This document shows positions 44,626 through 55,024 of a DNA stretch of 64,000 nucleotides, piece after piece; position 1 is the stretch's first letter, and each line of letters starts with the position of its first letter. Below the pieces are notes generated by a model that made no database searches, was not told the DNA's origin, and saw only the letters and a list, made by a program, of their open reading frames with translations. The translations under genes were made by a program, and so were the position numbers. Location: contig CM065811.1 of assembly GCA_033398695.1 (NCBI GenBank), positions 74,652,001-74,716,000 of the forward strand, in the 5' to 3' direction. The stretch comes from Orobanche coerulescens. Its lineage: Eukaryota; Streptophyta; Magnoliopsida; Lamiales; Orobanchaceae.

Positions 44626-45436
44626 TTTGTAACCAAGGAAAATCCAAAATCAAAATCCACACAAACAACATCAATCAGTAAGCTTCAAGAAACACACACA
44701 GAGTGAACAATAAAAACCCAAAAGAATAATTTAATGAGTAACGATCAAGAAAATAAAAACACATACTTATAGACAAAGAAAAGAAATAAAATTCACATGT
44801 ATAAGCTTGAAGAAAATATGCCTATTTTTTAAACCGACAAAAACCCACAATCAAAATCAACTACAACATCTTGAATGTAAGCTCTAAGAAAGAACTATGA
44901 AATAATAACATTAAAAAAGAGTAAAGAACCATGGTTCCTCCAGTATCTCGTTCAGAGGCGAGGTCTTGAAAGAACCAGGTAGCACTTCCATTATCGAGAT
45001 CCAGAGCGAGAGGGGGGGATGTAATATACCGTGAGAAGAGTCATCAGGAACAAAAGCGCAATGGTACTTTGTACTCCCCCAAAGACGATAAAGGGTTTGG
45101 TAAATACAGATTCTCGGGCTGGACCTGCACCTGAAGCTGCCGAGCGACCTAAATGTTTTGGAGAAGGAACTGGTCATATTGGTTGTTGTTTTAAGTATTG
45201 CCTTGAAGGAAAAACATGATGTCTATCACATGAGGAGAAAGTATAAAAACAAACAACATTTTATGTTTGTATTCGATTACCATCAATTTCACAATTCTTG
45301 TTTGGGTACCCAAGTAAGTATCCTTATCAAAGAATTAGTAGATGTATTTCGACCAAAACAGGAAAGGGCGATATCAAGTGAACAACCCCAGGAGATTGAA
45401 GATGGAGATGGAGGGGGGGGGGGGGTTTAGGTTTAG
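44626..45436. other. Unassigned DNA; possible LTR start at 45021
   Basis: No supported gene. The tract GAGAGGGGGGGA (about 45009-45020) followed by TGTAATATACC looks like a polypurine tract and gypsy LTR start on the plus strand, and the preceding bases could encode a Pol end. No matching LTR end is seen. A pure G run lies at about 45412-45425. Confidence 0.35.
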
Positions 45437-45575
45437 TAAAATTTTGGGCGGGGGTCTTCACGGAAACAGCCTCCCTACCGTAATAAGTAGGGGCATGGTC
45501 TGCGTACATCCTACCCTCCCCAGACCCTGCTCTGAGCGGGATATACTGGGTATGTTTGGTTTGGTTTGGTTTTTT
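45437..45575 (-). mobile_element. Au-type SINE, copy 2
   Basis: On the minus strand it carries AGCAGGGTCTGGGGAGGGTA, ATGTACGCAGACCATGCCCC and GTAGGGAGGCTGTTTCCGTG, closer to the family consensus than copy 1. The shared left flank (AACCAAACATACCCAGTATA) runs into both copies, so the element starts at or before it. Target duplication is not resolved. Confidence 0.75.
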
Positions 45576-45734
45576 ATAAGAACATAAGAGGGGGGAATGA
45601 ATTTTTTTCTAAGGGGGAAATGAAATATTGGGATAGAGAAAATCCCTACCTACATCAATGGCTGGGATCATTCAAGAAGTATAAATAATAACATGATTTT
45701 TAACTATTAAAAAGTGTAAAATATAACACAACAG

Positions 45735-46505
45735 TTTATATTAGAAAAGCATATAAGATTAATTTGAACTTTTCTAGTTTTTTTTTTAACATCACATATA
45801 TCAATATACCTTAACATCCATACGGTTGGATCATCAAAAAAAATTGAAAAATATACATTACGTGCAATCGGAACGAGACTAATTAGAATTAGTATTTTTG
45901 GGAGGTTTATATTATAAAATCATACAAGATTAATTTGAAATTTTCTAATTTTTGGTGCACATCAATAAAATCAATAGATCTTAACATCCATATATTTGTA
46001 TCGTCAAATTGTTTTTAAAAATATACATTACGTGCAATTGGGACGAGACTAGTTAGAGTTAGTATTTTTGGAAGGTTTATATTATAAAACCATACAAGAT
46101 TAATTTGAAATTTTCTAATTTTTGGTGCACATAAATAAAATCAATTGACCTTAACATCCGTATGGTTGTATCGTCAATTTTTTTTTAAAAATATACATTA
46201 CGTGCAATCGGGACGAGGCTAGTTAGAGTTAATATTTTTGTGAGGTTTATATTATAAAATCATACAAGATTAATTTTAAATTTTTTAATTTTTGGTGCAC
46301 ATCAATAAAACCAATAGTAGTTAACATCTGTATGGTTGTATCGTCAATTTTTTTTTAAAAATATACATTACGTGCAATCGGGATGAGACTAGTTAGAGTT
46401 AGTATTTTTGGGAGGTTTATATTATAAAATCATACAAGATCAATTTGAAATTTTCTAATTTTTGGTGCACATCAATAAACTCAATATATCTTAATATACG
46501 TGATA
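45735..46505. repeat. Tandem array, 170-bp unit, about 4.5 copies
   Basis: The word ATACAAGATTAATTT recurs with its last base of CAAGAT at 45930, 46100, 46270 and 46440, with a diverged copy at 45759: spacings of 171, 170, 170 and 170. A second word, TACATTACGTGCAAT, recurs at the same period. Units are AT-rich and similar to each other by eye. Confidence 0.92.
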
Positions 46506-47200
46506 TTTGTTGAATTTTAGTTTGTCATATTTTGATTATATGTGCAAATTAATTCATTGATGGAAAATTTGGTTGAATATGACAAATCTGACCTTTGGGG
46601 ATTAAAATCCCAAAAAAAAACATATGAGTATATATATTGGACTATAGTAAGAGGATAATTAGTCACCGGGAGATTTGATAATTCGAACCTAAGTTCGTAG
46701 GATAAACTAAAATAGTTTAAATAAGATAAATTTGGGCTAAAATTGTTAAAATCCATAATTCTGGTCTTATGTCATGAAAGTAAGTCTTAAAATATCGAAA
46801 ATAAGTTCTCCATAAAATTTCACCTAAATCGTAATTTACTAAAACAGAAAATCGGGGCAAAAATGTAAATCTCAAGAATTCGGGGCCAAAACGGTAAATT
46901 ACAGAAACTTACTGTTTCGAAAATAAAATTTCCAGAAAAGTTGAACTCTCTGTACTCATAATAACATAAAGAGCTTACCCTGAAAATTTGAGGTCAATCC
47001 GACAAGAAACGAAAAAGATATGACCCGAATACTAAAATATCAATTAAGACAAAACAAAGGGGTGAAATTGTAATTTATAAAAGAATAAAAATTAAAACTG
47101 AACGTAATCAAAAATTACAAGTCGTAAGGTTCAAATTGCAACCGAATTCATAATTTTTGGAGTTTAAATGAATCCAAACGAATTAATCAAAATTATAGAC
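46506..47200. other. AT-rich DNA leading into the 180-bp array
   Basis: No gene is seen. The last part (about 47090-47200) contains a diverged copy of the 180-bp unit, with AATTCATAATTTTTGGA and AATCAAAATTATA. Confidence 0.5.
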
Positions 47201-47930
47201 AAAACTAAATAAAAATAATAATAATAGTACTTTAATTTCGAAAGGGAATAATTATAATTTATGGAAGGTAAAACCTCCATGAAACTTCTGAATTTCAATC
47301 CTCATATCATGACGGACTTTTTACAATAAGGTTCATAATTTTCGGACGTACAATCAAACCGTTCCGACTCAATCAAAATTATAATATTTTAGTAAACATA
47401 ATGATAGTACTTAAAAGATGGAAGGGCAAAATTGTAATTTCCGAAAGGTAAAACTTTCATGAAAATTTTGACCTTCAATCCTCATATCATGACGGACTTT
47501 TCACAATAAGGTTCGTAATTTTTGGACATACAATCAAACCGTTCCGACTCAATCAAAATTATAATATTTTAGTAAAAATAATGATAGTACTTAAAAGACG
47601 GAAGGGAAGAATTGTAATTTCCGAAAGGTAAGACTTTCATGCAACTTCTGAACTTCAATCCTCATATCAGAACGGACTTTTCGCAATAAAGTTCGTAATT
47701 TTCGGACGTATAATCAATCCGTACCGAATTATCCAAATTTATAATATTTTAGTAAAATAATGATAGTATTTAAAAGATGGAAGGGCAGAATTGTAATTTC
47801 CGAAAGGTAAACTTTTATGCAACTTCTGACCTTCAATCCTCATATCACAACGGACTTTTCGCAATAAAGTTCGTAATTTTCGGACGTATAATCAATCCGT
47901 ACCGAACTATTCAAGTTTATGAGTTTATTA
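47200..47930. repeat. Tandem array, 180-bp unit, about 4 copies
   Basis: The word TTCAATCCTCATATCA recurs with CCTCAT starting at or near 47300, 47480, 47660 and 47839, spacings of about 180, 180 and 179. TAATGATAGTACTTAAAAGA and GTTCGTAATTTTCGGAC recur in step. It is unrelated by eye to the 170-bp unit. It probably lies in the U3 of the LTR that ends at 49179. Confidence 0.9.
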
Positions 47931-49179
47931 TAAGATTATGCTAAGACTCACACAATAGCAATCTAATCATCAACCGGTTGAACTAATTCCTCTAGTTTAT
48001 CCAAGTCCATTTACTATCAAATAATCATATTGATATCTTATAATATGCATAATCGTTGTTAATCACGATAATAATTGTTATTCAATTAAAATCGTGAGTA
48101 AGTGCTGTGCGGAGCTAAGTGCTACGACCTTCAGGCGGAAGCCACTGCTAGAGTCCGTACGAGTACCTCTAGAGTCCCTTTTTCTATTTATATGCATGAG
48201 GGGCGGTTATTCTAAGTCATGAATCGAGCAGCGTGGCTGCGGTTCTAGGCAAAGCTACCATCGTATCCTATTCCCTTGGAGCCGAAGGACGGAGTGATCC
48301 TAAGGTGACTGGGTCGTAGAATTCGGGTATAGTCGTGATTATGATATGATCCGGGCATAGACCCAAGCTAAGGACATATCGAGCCCAGATAAGAGGTAAG
48401 GCAGCACGTCACCAAGCGTGAGAGCGATAAAGCTCAAAGGTCAATGTTATAGTGACGGTCCGACAAACGCCCAAGGCTACGGTTATCAAACCAAAGGTCG
48501 TGGCGATAGTCAAAGGCCAAACACTGATAACGGTCTAAGAAGTTATAAGGAGGCTAAGGGATTATTCATGTAGACGACCTCCCAAAGCTAAATACTCGTT
48601 GGGCGCTTGACGCCATGCATTCTTCATACTCAACTGCAATCTACGGAGATTGACTGTACATTCATGTCATAATTCATAATATTCTTCTTGAAAACTTGCA
48701 CCAATTTTTAAACAACACTATTTTTTTTCAAAAGTGGGAGAAACATAATATTTATTAAATAATAAACTCATTAAATACCTAAACCCAACTCACTGAGAAT
48801 GCATTATTCTCACCCCATTTTGAATTGTTTTCTAAAACCCCACTAGATGAAGAGAACCAAGAAGAAGAAGAAGAGACATATGCTGACGACCTCTGAAGAC
48901 CATCCTAAAAGTATTACCAAGATGTAGGAATTAGGATGCTGCTTTAACGCTTCTTTTTATTCCTGTGTCATAATGTATTTTGGTTTTCGATGTACTTTTT
49001 TGCACTTGATGTAATAATTCCGCTGTACTCTTGAATATTTCCTTTCTATGAAATAACCAGTCTTAGTTCACCGGGCTGAGATCTGGCATATATATGATTT
49101 TCTAGAATGTATTATCACAAACGTTATTTATTACGTTAACTGTCGCGTTCTCGTCCAACCCCGGTGTGGGGGCGTGACA
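47931..49179 (+). mobile_element. 3' part of a gypsy-type LTR
   Basis: Non-coding DNA ending CCCCGGTGTGGGGGCGTGACA, a typical gypsy LTR end in this orientation (last words GGGGGCGTGACA). A TATA-like word (TATTTATAT, about 48185) and direct words GAGAATGCATTATTCTCACC near 48800 fit an LTR. The start is unknown; the tandem array to its left may belong to it. The upper boundary overlaps the CACTA-like end by two bases. Confidence 0.5.
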
Positions 49180-49515
49180 CTATTTTAGTGTCAGTAAAGG
49201 GGATATTTGTACTATTGTTTTTAATTTGGAGTTTAGTCGATGACAACTCATAACCATCGGTTAAAGTGCCAATACTTTAGCCGATGACTACTTCAGCCGT
49301 GGGCTAAACCCTTAATACTTTAGCCAAAGAATACTTTAGTCGTCGGATAAAGTCCTAGTTTTAGCCGACGGTTCCCTCAGGATGTCGTCGGCTAAACTTT
49401 ATCCGACGGATATCAGCCGACGGGACTTTAGCCGATGACCCAATAGTATAGCCGACGACTTTCGACCTTAGCTGACAACCTTTGGTCATCGGCTAAAGTA
49501 CTAAAATTGGTAGTG
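49178..49515. mobile_element. Small CACTA-like element or terminal fragment
   Basis: The right end reads AATTGGTAGTG (CACTACCAATTTTAG in reverse), and the left reads CACTATTTTAGTG. About ten subterminal TTTAGCCGACG / CGTCGGCTAAA words lie in both orientations, as in En/Spm (CACTA) elements. The 3-bp flanks differ (TGA and CAA), so a true pair of termini is not proven. Confidence 0.6.
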
Positions 49516-49670
49516 CAAGTCCTATTTAGACCGGATAATTTCTCTAATTTTCGTTGAGTAATTTATCAGAGAATATAACGTTGGCTACCGCTACATTCTT
49601 ACCAATAATTATTCACGATATTAAAAAATTCCACCCGACATCTTACTTTTGTCGAGTCAATTGCACGTCC
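49516..49670 (-). mobile_element. Tekay-like LTR fragment, part 1
   Basis: This piece and 52719-52796 read as one continuous sequence once the CACTA element and one TCC are removed. On the minus strand it would begin TGTAATAGCC at 52796, like a Tekay LTR start. It carries no promoter and is truncated. Confidence 0.5.
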
Positions 49671-51142
49671 CACTAGTAGAAAAATAACTTTAGGTAACAC
49701 CTTGCATGTAACACTTTTGATAATTAAAAATTGTAGAGTGCATAGGTAACACCTAGGTAACACTTTTTTTATTAGGTAACACTCAAGGTAACACTTTCAG
49801 GTAACACATTTTTGTGTTACTTAGTTTAGGTAACACTCACGGCAACACTTACAAAATAGGTAACACTTTCAGGTAACACTTTTTTGTGTTACTTAATTTA
49901 GGTATCACTCCAGGCAACACTTTCAAAATAGGTAACACTTTTAGGTAACACTCTTCGCGTGTTACATAATTTAAGTAACAGTTATGCAACACTTAGAGAA
50001 TATGTATAATTATTTGAAGTTATATTCACTTTTTTTGAGTTACAATAATATTATTGTTAACTACACGTTAAAAATAAATAAGAACAAGGATATATATATT
50101 AAAACTTGATTATCTTAGGTATCACTAAATGTAACAAATTAAAAATAAAAAGTTTAAAACATAATATAACGCCTCATAGTATTTTACTACAATTAAAACT
50201 ATAGGGCTAAAGATGTAATTTAACATCAACTATTAGTGTGTGAATTTTGCATGATTTTTCTTCAAGTTTCTCATCCTCATTGTCATCAAAAACCCTTGTC
50301 ACTAATTAGAATCCTCAAAATCGCCGCCAACTCCTACACTTCTCTTCTTAGTTTTGGAATCTCACACGATGGCATTTCCACTCTGGTAATTACACCATTT
50401 TCACCTCTCTTTCTCTCCCACTGATAGCGAGCAATCAATATCAGGAGAACTCCGCCCGACTGTGCTCTTCTACAAGGGATTGAGTGGGAGACGTGATTAG
50501 ACCCGGTGGAAGAACTGGATGGTGCGGTTAAGCTTCACGGCGGTGGGACTAAGCGGCACCGGCGGTTAGGCTAAGAGTCGAAGGTTTCCCGACCAAAACT
50601 CACATTTGAGTTTGCAGGTCTGGAAATTTGTGTTCTTGAAAATACTTGGTTAAAATTTATGTGCGCGATGGCCAGAGGATACTTAATTGATGAAACTTGG
50701 TTTGGACCGATCGACGGCTAGGGGTTGAAAGAAAAACTTCTGCCGAAAGCAAAGGTTGGTTTCTGTTTTTTTTTTTTGGGGATTTTTTCGGTTCTAGAAA
50801 TGGAAATTTCTGAAATATTGTTGATGTGTATGAAGTCGTTCGGGTTAGAGAAGAAAGTGATGTGGGTGGAGGCAGAAGTAATTGAATCTCTCGTACATTA
50901 GGTAAATTCTCTTCAATGGTGTAGTTGGAGTATTGAGTTTTTGGTCTAGTGCTTTATATCCATAGCTCATTCTATTCTCTTGTACTGAAGTGCTACTCGT
51001 AAGTTTCGAGTGATTGTCTATTTTGCTATTTATCCGAGAAGTACATTTATTTTGTTCTCTCTGCCTATTTTGTTCTCTCTGCCTATTTTGTCTATTTGTC
51101 CATTCATCCGAGAACCGCATCTATTCTTTTGTTCTCTTGCAG

Positions 51143-51229
51143 ATTCTCGATAAGGAAGCCATCGAAGAAGTGAAGGATAACAGAGAAATTCCTGAGATAA
51201 AACCTCGTTATATTATCCATCTTAAATTG
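51143..51229 (+). pseudogene. Captured exon of organellar ribosomal protein bL19
   Basis: After a strong acceptor (TTCTCTTGCAG), 87 bases encode ILDKEAIEEVKDNREIPE followed by IKPRYIIHLKL. They end at a donor (TTG|GTAAGC). This matches the segment of plant mitochondrial/plastid L19 just before its conserved VPENKRR part, and the exon end falls where that part would begin. G-to-R in IKPGYI is a change from the family. The assignment is from memory of the family, not a search. Confidence 0.7.
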
Positions 51230-51438
51230 GTAAGCATAAGCATTCGACAACTATATGCTCTTCCTTTTCTTGACAGCTTGTAACTTATAAATATGGCTGC
51301 CTGACCTTTTGATGATCCTATCAGGTGCATAGACTAATATACTTGATAATTGGGTTTATATAGGTACTCAGTTATTCAATCTGTTCATCTTCTTTTCTTT
51401 AAGTCTAATAGTTGACTAAATGTTCTGTAACTTTATAG

Positions 51439-52116
51439 GATGGCTCCAGAGGTTATGGAGCAAGTGCATGGTTATGACTTCAAGTCTGTATATGCACACT
51501 TTCTAGTTTTTTTGGATACCAGACTAGATAGGTCACGAAGTTTATTAAATTTCTCCATTTTTCTCAGAGTGGATATTTGGTCATTTGGGATATAACTGCA
51601 TTGGATTGCTTATGGCCATGCTCCTTTCTCAAAGTATCCATCAGTTAAGGTCCACCGATAATCCTAAGTTGTTTTACATTGATATGAAATGGAGCTTTAT
51701 TATTAAGCTCCAATTATTTTTATATTGGTAGGGGTTGCTTATGACTCTGCAAAATGCACCCCCTGTATGAGCCAGATAACAAGTTCTCAAAGGTATGTCA
51801 TTAAGAACCTGAACTATATTAGTTTTACAATCATGTTATTAACCATATATTTGTTTTTCTTTCTTAGTCGTTTAAGCAGATGATTGCTAGCTGCTTGGTT
51901 AAGGATCCTTCAAAACGACCTACTGCCAAAAAACTACTCGAACATTCTTTCTTTAAGCAAGTGAGATCGATCGATTATATAGCAAGAAATTTGTTGGATG
52001 GGCTGCTTGATCTTGTGAACGCCATATGCATAGAGGTCGACCCCGTTCAAGAAAGCATGTGGAAGTTCAAGACAACAACAACAACAATGGCATCATTAAT
52101 ATCAACAACGAATTGA
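51439..52116 (+). pseudogene. Captured exons of a STE20/fray-like (BLUS1-type) protein kinase
   Basis: Four exon-like pieces keep kinase order. MAPEVMEQVHGYDFK (51439-51484) is the APE region. VDIWSFGI (51567-51649) is subdomain IX, followed by an in-frame TAA and then YGHAPFSKYPSVK. LLMTLQNAPP (51732-51792) comes next, with a small deletion. SFKQMIASCLVKDPSKRPTA and KKLLEHSFFKQ (51867 on) is subdomain XI. Splice-like AG/GT borders separate them. The ATP-binding and catalytic loops are absent, so no kinase activity is expected. The set looks like a genomic capture by the CACTA element. Confidence 0.85.
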
Positions 52117-52309
52117 AGATACATGGGAGCTATTTTTTATACAAGTTACAAATTAGACAACAATTGGGTTATTGTTTTGTTAGTTATTGGATATGTGTTT
52201 GACATACTATGAATTATATCTTATTATTATTGGATTATTTATTTGAGTTTTATCAATATATTTTCTCGTTATTTATATATGAAAAATTGGTTTCTTCTAG
52301 TTTGATAAA

Positions 52310-52338
52310 TATTAATAATAATAATAATAATAATAATA
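52310..52338. repeat. (ATA)n microsatellite
   Basis: About nine trinucleotide units inside the CACTA element, just after the kinase-like fragment. Confidence 0.9.
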
Positions 52339-52718
52339 GCAAGTGTTACTGAATAATGAATAAGGTGTTACCTAAGCTAGCACCCATATAATCCAAAGTG
52401 TTCCTTAAGGTATTTAAAGTGTTACTTAACAAAATGGATACATTTAAAAGTGTAACTATAGTGTTCCTTAAACAATCTGAAAGTGTTACCAAGGTGTTAC
52501 CTAAGAAATTTCTAAAGTGTTACTAAGGTGTTCCTTAAGATGACTTTGGGGAACACGTTTCAAAGTGTTACCAGAATTGAACAAAAGTGTTACCTAAGAG
52601 CATAGGGAACACGGGCAGTGGTAACACCCAAAATGTGTTATCTATGGTCTATAGGAACACTTTAGGCCCTTTAGGGAACACTTTATGGGTGTTACCTAAA
52701 GGCATTTTTCTACTAGTG

Positions 52719-52796
52719 TCCATTACCAAAGAAATCACATTACCAATTTTCCAACAAGTTCAATGAAAATATATTATTCTAAAATCCAGGCTATTA
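52719..52796 (-). mobile_element. Tekay-like LTR fragment, part 2
   Basis: This continues 49516-49670. Its outer end TGTAATAGCCTGG (minus strand, at 52796) abuts copia element G coding DNA without a polypurine tract, as expected for a solo or truncated LTR. Confidence 0.5.
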
Positions 52797-53036
52797 CAAT
52801 AGGGAGCTCTGTCTCCTATCGGATACAGAGGTAAGTGTTGTAGTCTTAGCAGGGGACTCTTCGACTTTTCTCTCCTGTCAATATTATGCTCAAATACTTT
52901 GAGTTCAGAGAATCAGTCAAAAGTATATATATATCATTAAGATTGAATACACACACACACATAGCGGTAGTCTTAATGTCCCATCGGGCAGAGAGTGATC
53001 TAAAGATTTTGAGATTTTTATCCTTTAGGTGTACGC
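52797..53036 (-). pseudogene. gag: Copia element G Gag, C-terminal fragment
   Basis: The minus-strand translation keeps LKILRSLPDGT-like and NLNDI words of copia (UBN2-type) Gag, but with stops and frame drift. It continues the Gag of 61891-62285 across element F, whose near-matching target duplications (TACGC, TATGC) mark the cut. Confidence 0.6.
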
Positions 53037-54990
53037 TGTAACACCCCCAAGTTATTCAGGGAATATTACAGCGCCGTAAGCCCCTCCGTGGGACCTACAA
53101 GGCTAAACATACGCGGAACTATAGATTTTGACCGAGAAGATCTACATACAGTGGAATGAAGAATAATACAAAGGGTATTCAAAACAAAACCAATGTATCT
53201 AAGACATCACAACACAAATCAATACCTCGGCAAACACAGGCCGGAACATCAAGGAAAATGGAAAAGAATACTCGAGTATTCAATAACCATTCCAGTACAA
53301 CAACACCGAATGGAAAACTCAAAACATAACCGGAGGAAAGACACAGTATCACACTTGCCCACCATCTTCATGTCGACCCGATACCTGCCTGTCCGCTCTC
53401 CTGGAACCTGAAATACATAAAAAGTATTTCCCCCATAAAGGGGTTAGCCGTCGAATAGCTAGTGCAAGTATATCAAGTATGAAACACAATACTCCTCGAC
53501 AATAAAGTAAATGTAACCGTCAATTCATCAATTCAAGACTAGTATTCCGGAATAACTAAATCTCATGGCATCGCATCAATACTTATATGAATACCATAGA
53601 ACCGCACCAGAGGCTACGGAACCCTTAGGGGACCTATCGGTCCGCCCCAGAGTGGTTCGTTCATATCATCCGTGGAATCGCACTAGAGGCTACGAAACCC
53701 TCAGGGGACCCGTCGGCCCGCCCCAGAGTGGATGGAAATAATCATGCCATTAATATTTCATATTCTCAAAGTCGAGAATGCACATTCATAAATATATACT
53801 TGCCTTTGAGACATCGAGAAATCGAACGGAAAAACGGTATGAGTTCGGTAGGTGCAAGAACGCGCTTACGGAACCTAAATGATTCGCAAGGAATATGATA
53901 ATCAATTATCCATACTCAAATTACATGAAGAAATTCCCGAAACCCGTCTACGATTCATGAAAATACACGGATAAACAACTAGAGGTTGGAAAATCGCTCA
54001 AACTCCCAAAAGTCTGAAAACGGCACAATTAAATCCGTAAAATCGTAGGAAAAGCATGCATACGGTATAGATACATCATAATCTCAAGGTTCTCAAGCTT
54101 CAAATTGGATAAATCGGACGAATCTACGAAAAACCCCAAAATCCAACACAATACTCAAAGTGTTCTTGAATAATCCTTCAATAATCCAATGAATAATCAA
54201 ACATGCCCATAATCATGCGTATATCACTTCATACAATATGATCTTAACACCCAAAACATCATTACTCAATACAAAATCGAAATCCAAGATGTTGAAGAAA
54301 TTACCTCTTGAAGATCCAAGCACTATGATCCGAAGAATACGTGATAGATCGATAATCCGGGCTTCACGATCGAAAGGGGGTGAAGAAAATCAAACACTCA
54401 AATGATGGATGATGAAAATTTTCTCCCTCAAGCCTCTTTCTCTCGTATGGTTGAAGAAAAGGGGCAAAATGATCTGATTTTTGCTGAGAAAAACGTAATT
54501 ATAGGGTTGACTGCCCTGTGTGCCGCGGCCCAGCCGAAGTGTGCCGCGGCAAAGGCCCAAAAACTGCTCCCAGGGCTCGGCAGTGTGCCGCGGCCCGGAC
54601 GACATGTGCCAAGGCACAAGGTACAGATGGTTTGGCCAAAAAATGCAACACGAGTGTGCCGTGGCCCGGACGGGTGTGCCGCGGCCCCACCGCATGTGCC
54701 GCGGCACACAGTACAGGCTGCTCGGCCAAAAACTGGAAAATGTGTGTGCCGCGGCGCACACTCCTTGTGCCGCGTCCCAGACCCCCCTTGGGTCCTAAAA
54801 TGAAGAAAAATGACCCGGGAAGAGAATAAAAGCAATATGACTCAATATCTGGGAAACAATAACATGAAATGGAAGTACGGAAACCGCAAAACGGTGGTTC
54901 CAAGTAATGATTACAAGGGTTCGCCCAACAAAACACAATTCGAACAATGAGGAGATTTGAAATGACATGAATTTCAACCGGGTATTACAT
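53037..54990 (-). mobile_element. 3' LTR of element F
   Basis: 1954 bp. It holds the U5 hairpin (53076-53098), paired hairpins (53410-53443), GC-rich repeats (about 53605-53735), a TATA region (54496-54503) and a GCCGCGGC cluster (54522-54775). Confidence 0.95.
54522..54775 (-). repeat. GCCGCGGC palindrome cluster in the 3' LTR of F
   Basis: Five or more exact GCCGCGGC words plus decayed ones (GCCAAGGCAC, GCCGTGGC, GCCGCGTC) lie here. The spacers include GGTACAGATGGTTTGGCC and AGTACAGGCTGCTCGGCC. Several words are intact in one LTR and mutated in the other. Confidence 0.88.
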
Positions 54991-55002
54991 TCTCCCCCTC
55001 TA
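54991..55002 (-). other. Polypurine tract of element F
   Basis: AGAGGGGGAGAA on the minus strand, directly before the 3' LTR and a few bases after the end of Pol. Confidence 0.85.
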
Positions 55003-55024
55003 AAAAGAAGTTTCGTCCCGAAAC

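Larger units (their letters stand above)
49671..52718. mobile_element. CACTA element carrying captured gene fragments (Pack-CACTA type)
   Basis: A 3048-bp element with inverted termini CACTAGTAGAAAAAT and ATTTTTCTACTAGTG (one-base differences further in) and TCC on both sides (49668-49670, 52719-52721). Many AGGTAACACTTT-type words crowd the left 300 bases, and their reverse complements crowd the right 370. No transposase is present. The interior (about 50220-52116) holds exon-like pieces of at least two host genes with splice sites. It would need a CACTA transposase in trans. Confidence 0.93.

Noticed and set aside
45412..45425. Run of G residues as a possible G-quadruplex
   Set aside because: It is one homopolymer next to a SINE tail without further G runs; slippage or sequencing error is as likely.
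45021..49179. A single 4.2-kb LTR from TGTAATATACC (45021) to GGGCGTGACA (49179)
   Set aside because: The ends do not match each other as LTR termini should, and a SINE and two tandem arrays lie between. Only the right end is convincing, so the start was left open.
50236..50424. 62-aa ORF in the CACTA element as a further captured exon
   Set aside because: It could be an upstream exon of the captured bL19 gene, but I do not recognise the sequence, so it was not called.
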